Shown piece after piece: positions 63,546-64,000 of a stretch of 64,000 bases of DNA. The position numbers and the translations under genes were made by a program. Numbering within the stretch: position 1 is the first letter of the stretch; the number at the start of each line of letters is the position of its first letter. Location: contig NZ_JALEBG010000001.1 of NCBI RefSeq assembly GCF_022758235.1, positions 1,364,001-1,428,000 on the forward strand, in the 5' to 3' direction. The notes beneath the pieces were generated by a model. It ran no database searches. It saw nothing but the letters and a program-made list of their open reading frames with translations, and was not told the origin of the DNA. Source of the stretch: Pontibacter liquoris (GTDB taxonomy: Bacteria > Bacteroidota > Bacteroidia > Cytophagales > Hymenobacteraceae).

Positions 63546-64000
63546 ATGAATGAGAGACAACCGCAGCTTCGGACCGTTGAGGTGATCCGCTATGTTACTC
63601 CTTTGCGGGAGGGCGGCTCTTTGCCGGCCATTGTGGAGGCTGATGATGAGTTTATGTATGTGCTCAAGTTCCGGGGAGCCGGACAGGGCATCAAAGCACT
63701 GATTGCGGAACTATTGGGCGGGGAGATTGCCCGCCTGCTGGGCTTGCGGGTGCCCGAGATCGTGTTCATTGAGCTGGATGAGGCCTTCGGGCGCACCGAA
63801 CCGGACGAGGAAATACAGGACCTGCTGCGCGCCAGCGAAGGCCTGAACCTGGGATTGCATTACCTGTCGGGCGCCATCACTTTCGATGCGCTGGTCACAA
63901 CCGTAGCGCCGCAGCTTGCTTCGCAGATCGTGTGGCTGGATTGCGTGCTGATCAACGTAGACCGCACACCCCGCAATACCAACATGCTGATGTGGCACAA
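63546..64000 (+). CDS. HipA-like kinase, partial (continues beyond window)
   Basis: The open frame runs from ATG 63546 to the end of the window, 151 codons. YVLKFRGAGQGIKALIAELL then GGEIARLLGLRVPEIVFIEL and LNLGLHYLSGA match the proteins annotated as HipA-family kinases, a group related to the HipA toxin but shorter, with the nucleotide-binding Lys in LKFRG. No HipB-like antitoxin is seen upstream, so it is probably a stand-alone kinase. The catalytic loop lies beyond the window, apart from the start in VNVDRTPRNTNMLMW. Confidence 0.75.
   Translation, partial: MNERQPQLRTVEVIRYVTPLREGGSLPAIVEADDEFMYVLKFRGAGQGIKALIAELLGGEIARLLGLRVPEIVFIELDEAFGRTEPDEEIQDLLRASEGLNLGLHYLSGAITFDALVTTVAPQLASQIVWLDCVLINVDRTPRNTNMLMWH

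Larger units (their letters stand above)
1..64000. repeat. Over-represented heptamer AAGTATA/TATACTT throughout
   Basis: By hand scan I find about 100 occurrences of AAGTATA on either strand (about 66 on plus, 34 on minus). Roughly 8 are expected for a random heptamer in 64 kb. AAGTATG is also frequent. Hits lie in genes and spacers alike; examples are 5585, 6335, 19948, 58830, 59569 and 59656. Confidence 0.85.

Overview
The window reads as chromosome of a Bacteroidota bacterium of the Cytophagales, most likely Hymenobacteraceae (Pontibacter-like). The reasons are the gene families (DUF1543, DUF4403, a bacterial VLRF1-type release-factor protein, two-component regulator propeller kinases, TPR kinases, many small lipoproteins), two candidate promoters of the Bacteroidota TTTG-N19/20-TAnnTTTG type, and scarce Shine-Dalgarno sequences. 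No rRNA, tRNA or CRISPR array is visible. The genus is an inference.

Layout. 1-7.6 kb: a truncated beta-helix protein, SelO, DUF1543, an aldo/keto reductase and small unknowns. 7.6-10.1 kb: a TerB-like protein, a small protein and two decayed genes (an esterase and a DUF6717-like protein). 10.2-22.4 kb: a GH172-type glycosidase, an alcohol dehydrogenase with two small membrane-anchored partners, UvrA2, an adaptor/permease/ATPase export operon, a Tsx-like outer-membrane protein and a DUF2892 protein. 22.4-36.4 kb: an MFS transporter, a CE2 esterase, a VLRF1-type protein, a spanin-like lipoprotein, an MsbA-type exporter, a gene broken by a 10-bp tandem duplication, a disordered Gly/Tyr/Ser/Asn protein, DinB, an alpha/beta hydrolase, DUF4403, DUF4239 and an ArsR-SRPBCC operon.

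36.6-46.6 kb is an accessory zone: dispersed palindromic repeats, three decayed REP-associated tyrosine transposase copies, a 159-bp element with perfect 30-bp terminal inverted repeats, a DUF559 nuclease and a six-PAS kinase. The main item is an AT-rich island on the minus strand: a group-II-like reverse transcriptase, a closed-stem structured intergenic RNA candidate, and a SLATT-type membrane protein. This is very probably an anti-phage reverse-transcriptase system. Beside it lies a second, about 93% identical copy of the first 158 bp of hrpB, marking an integration or recombination scar. Intact hrpB follows.

49.7-61.7 kb is a signalling block. An NTT-like transporter with a HEAT-like tail, a cyclic-nucleotide-binding protein, a response regulator and a receiver-adenylate cyclase form an apparent operon, which meets tail-to-tail a Pycsar-effector-type (PycTM) membrane protein. 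Two divergent histidine kinases with nearly identical transmitter modules follow. The window ends in small unknown genes and the start of a HipA-like kinase.

Across the window the heptamer AAGTATA is strongly over-represented (about 100 hits by hand count on both strands, against about 8 expected by chance). Inside genes it is biased to the plus strand whatever the gene direction.
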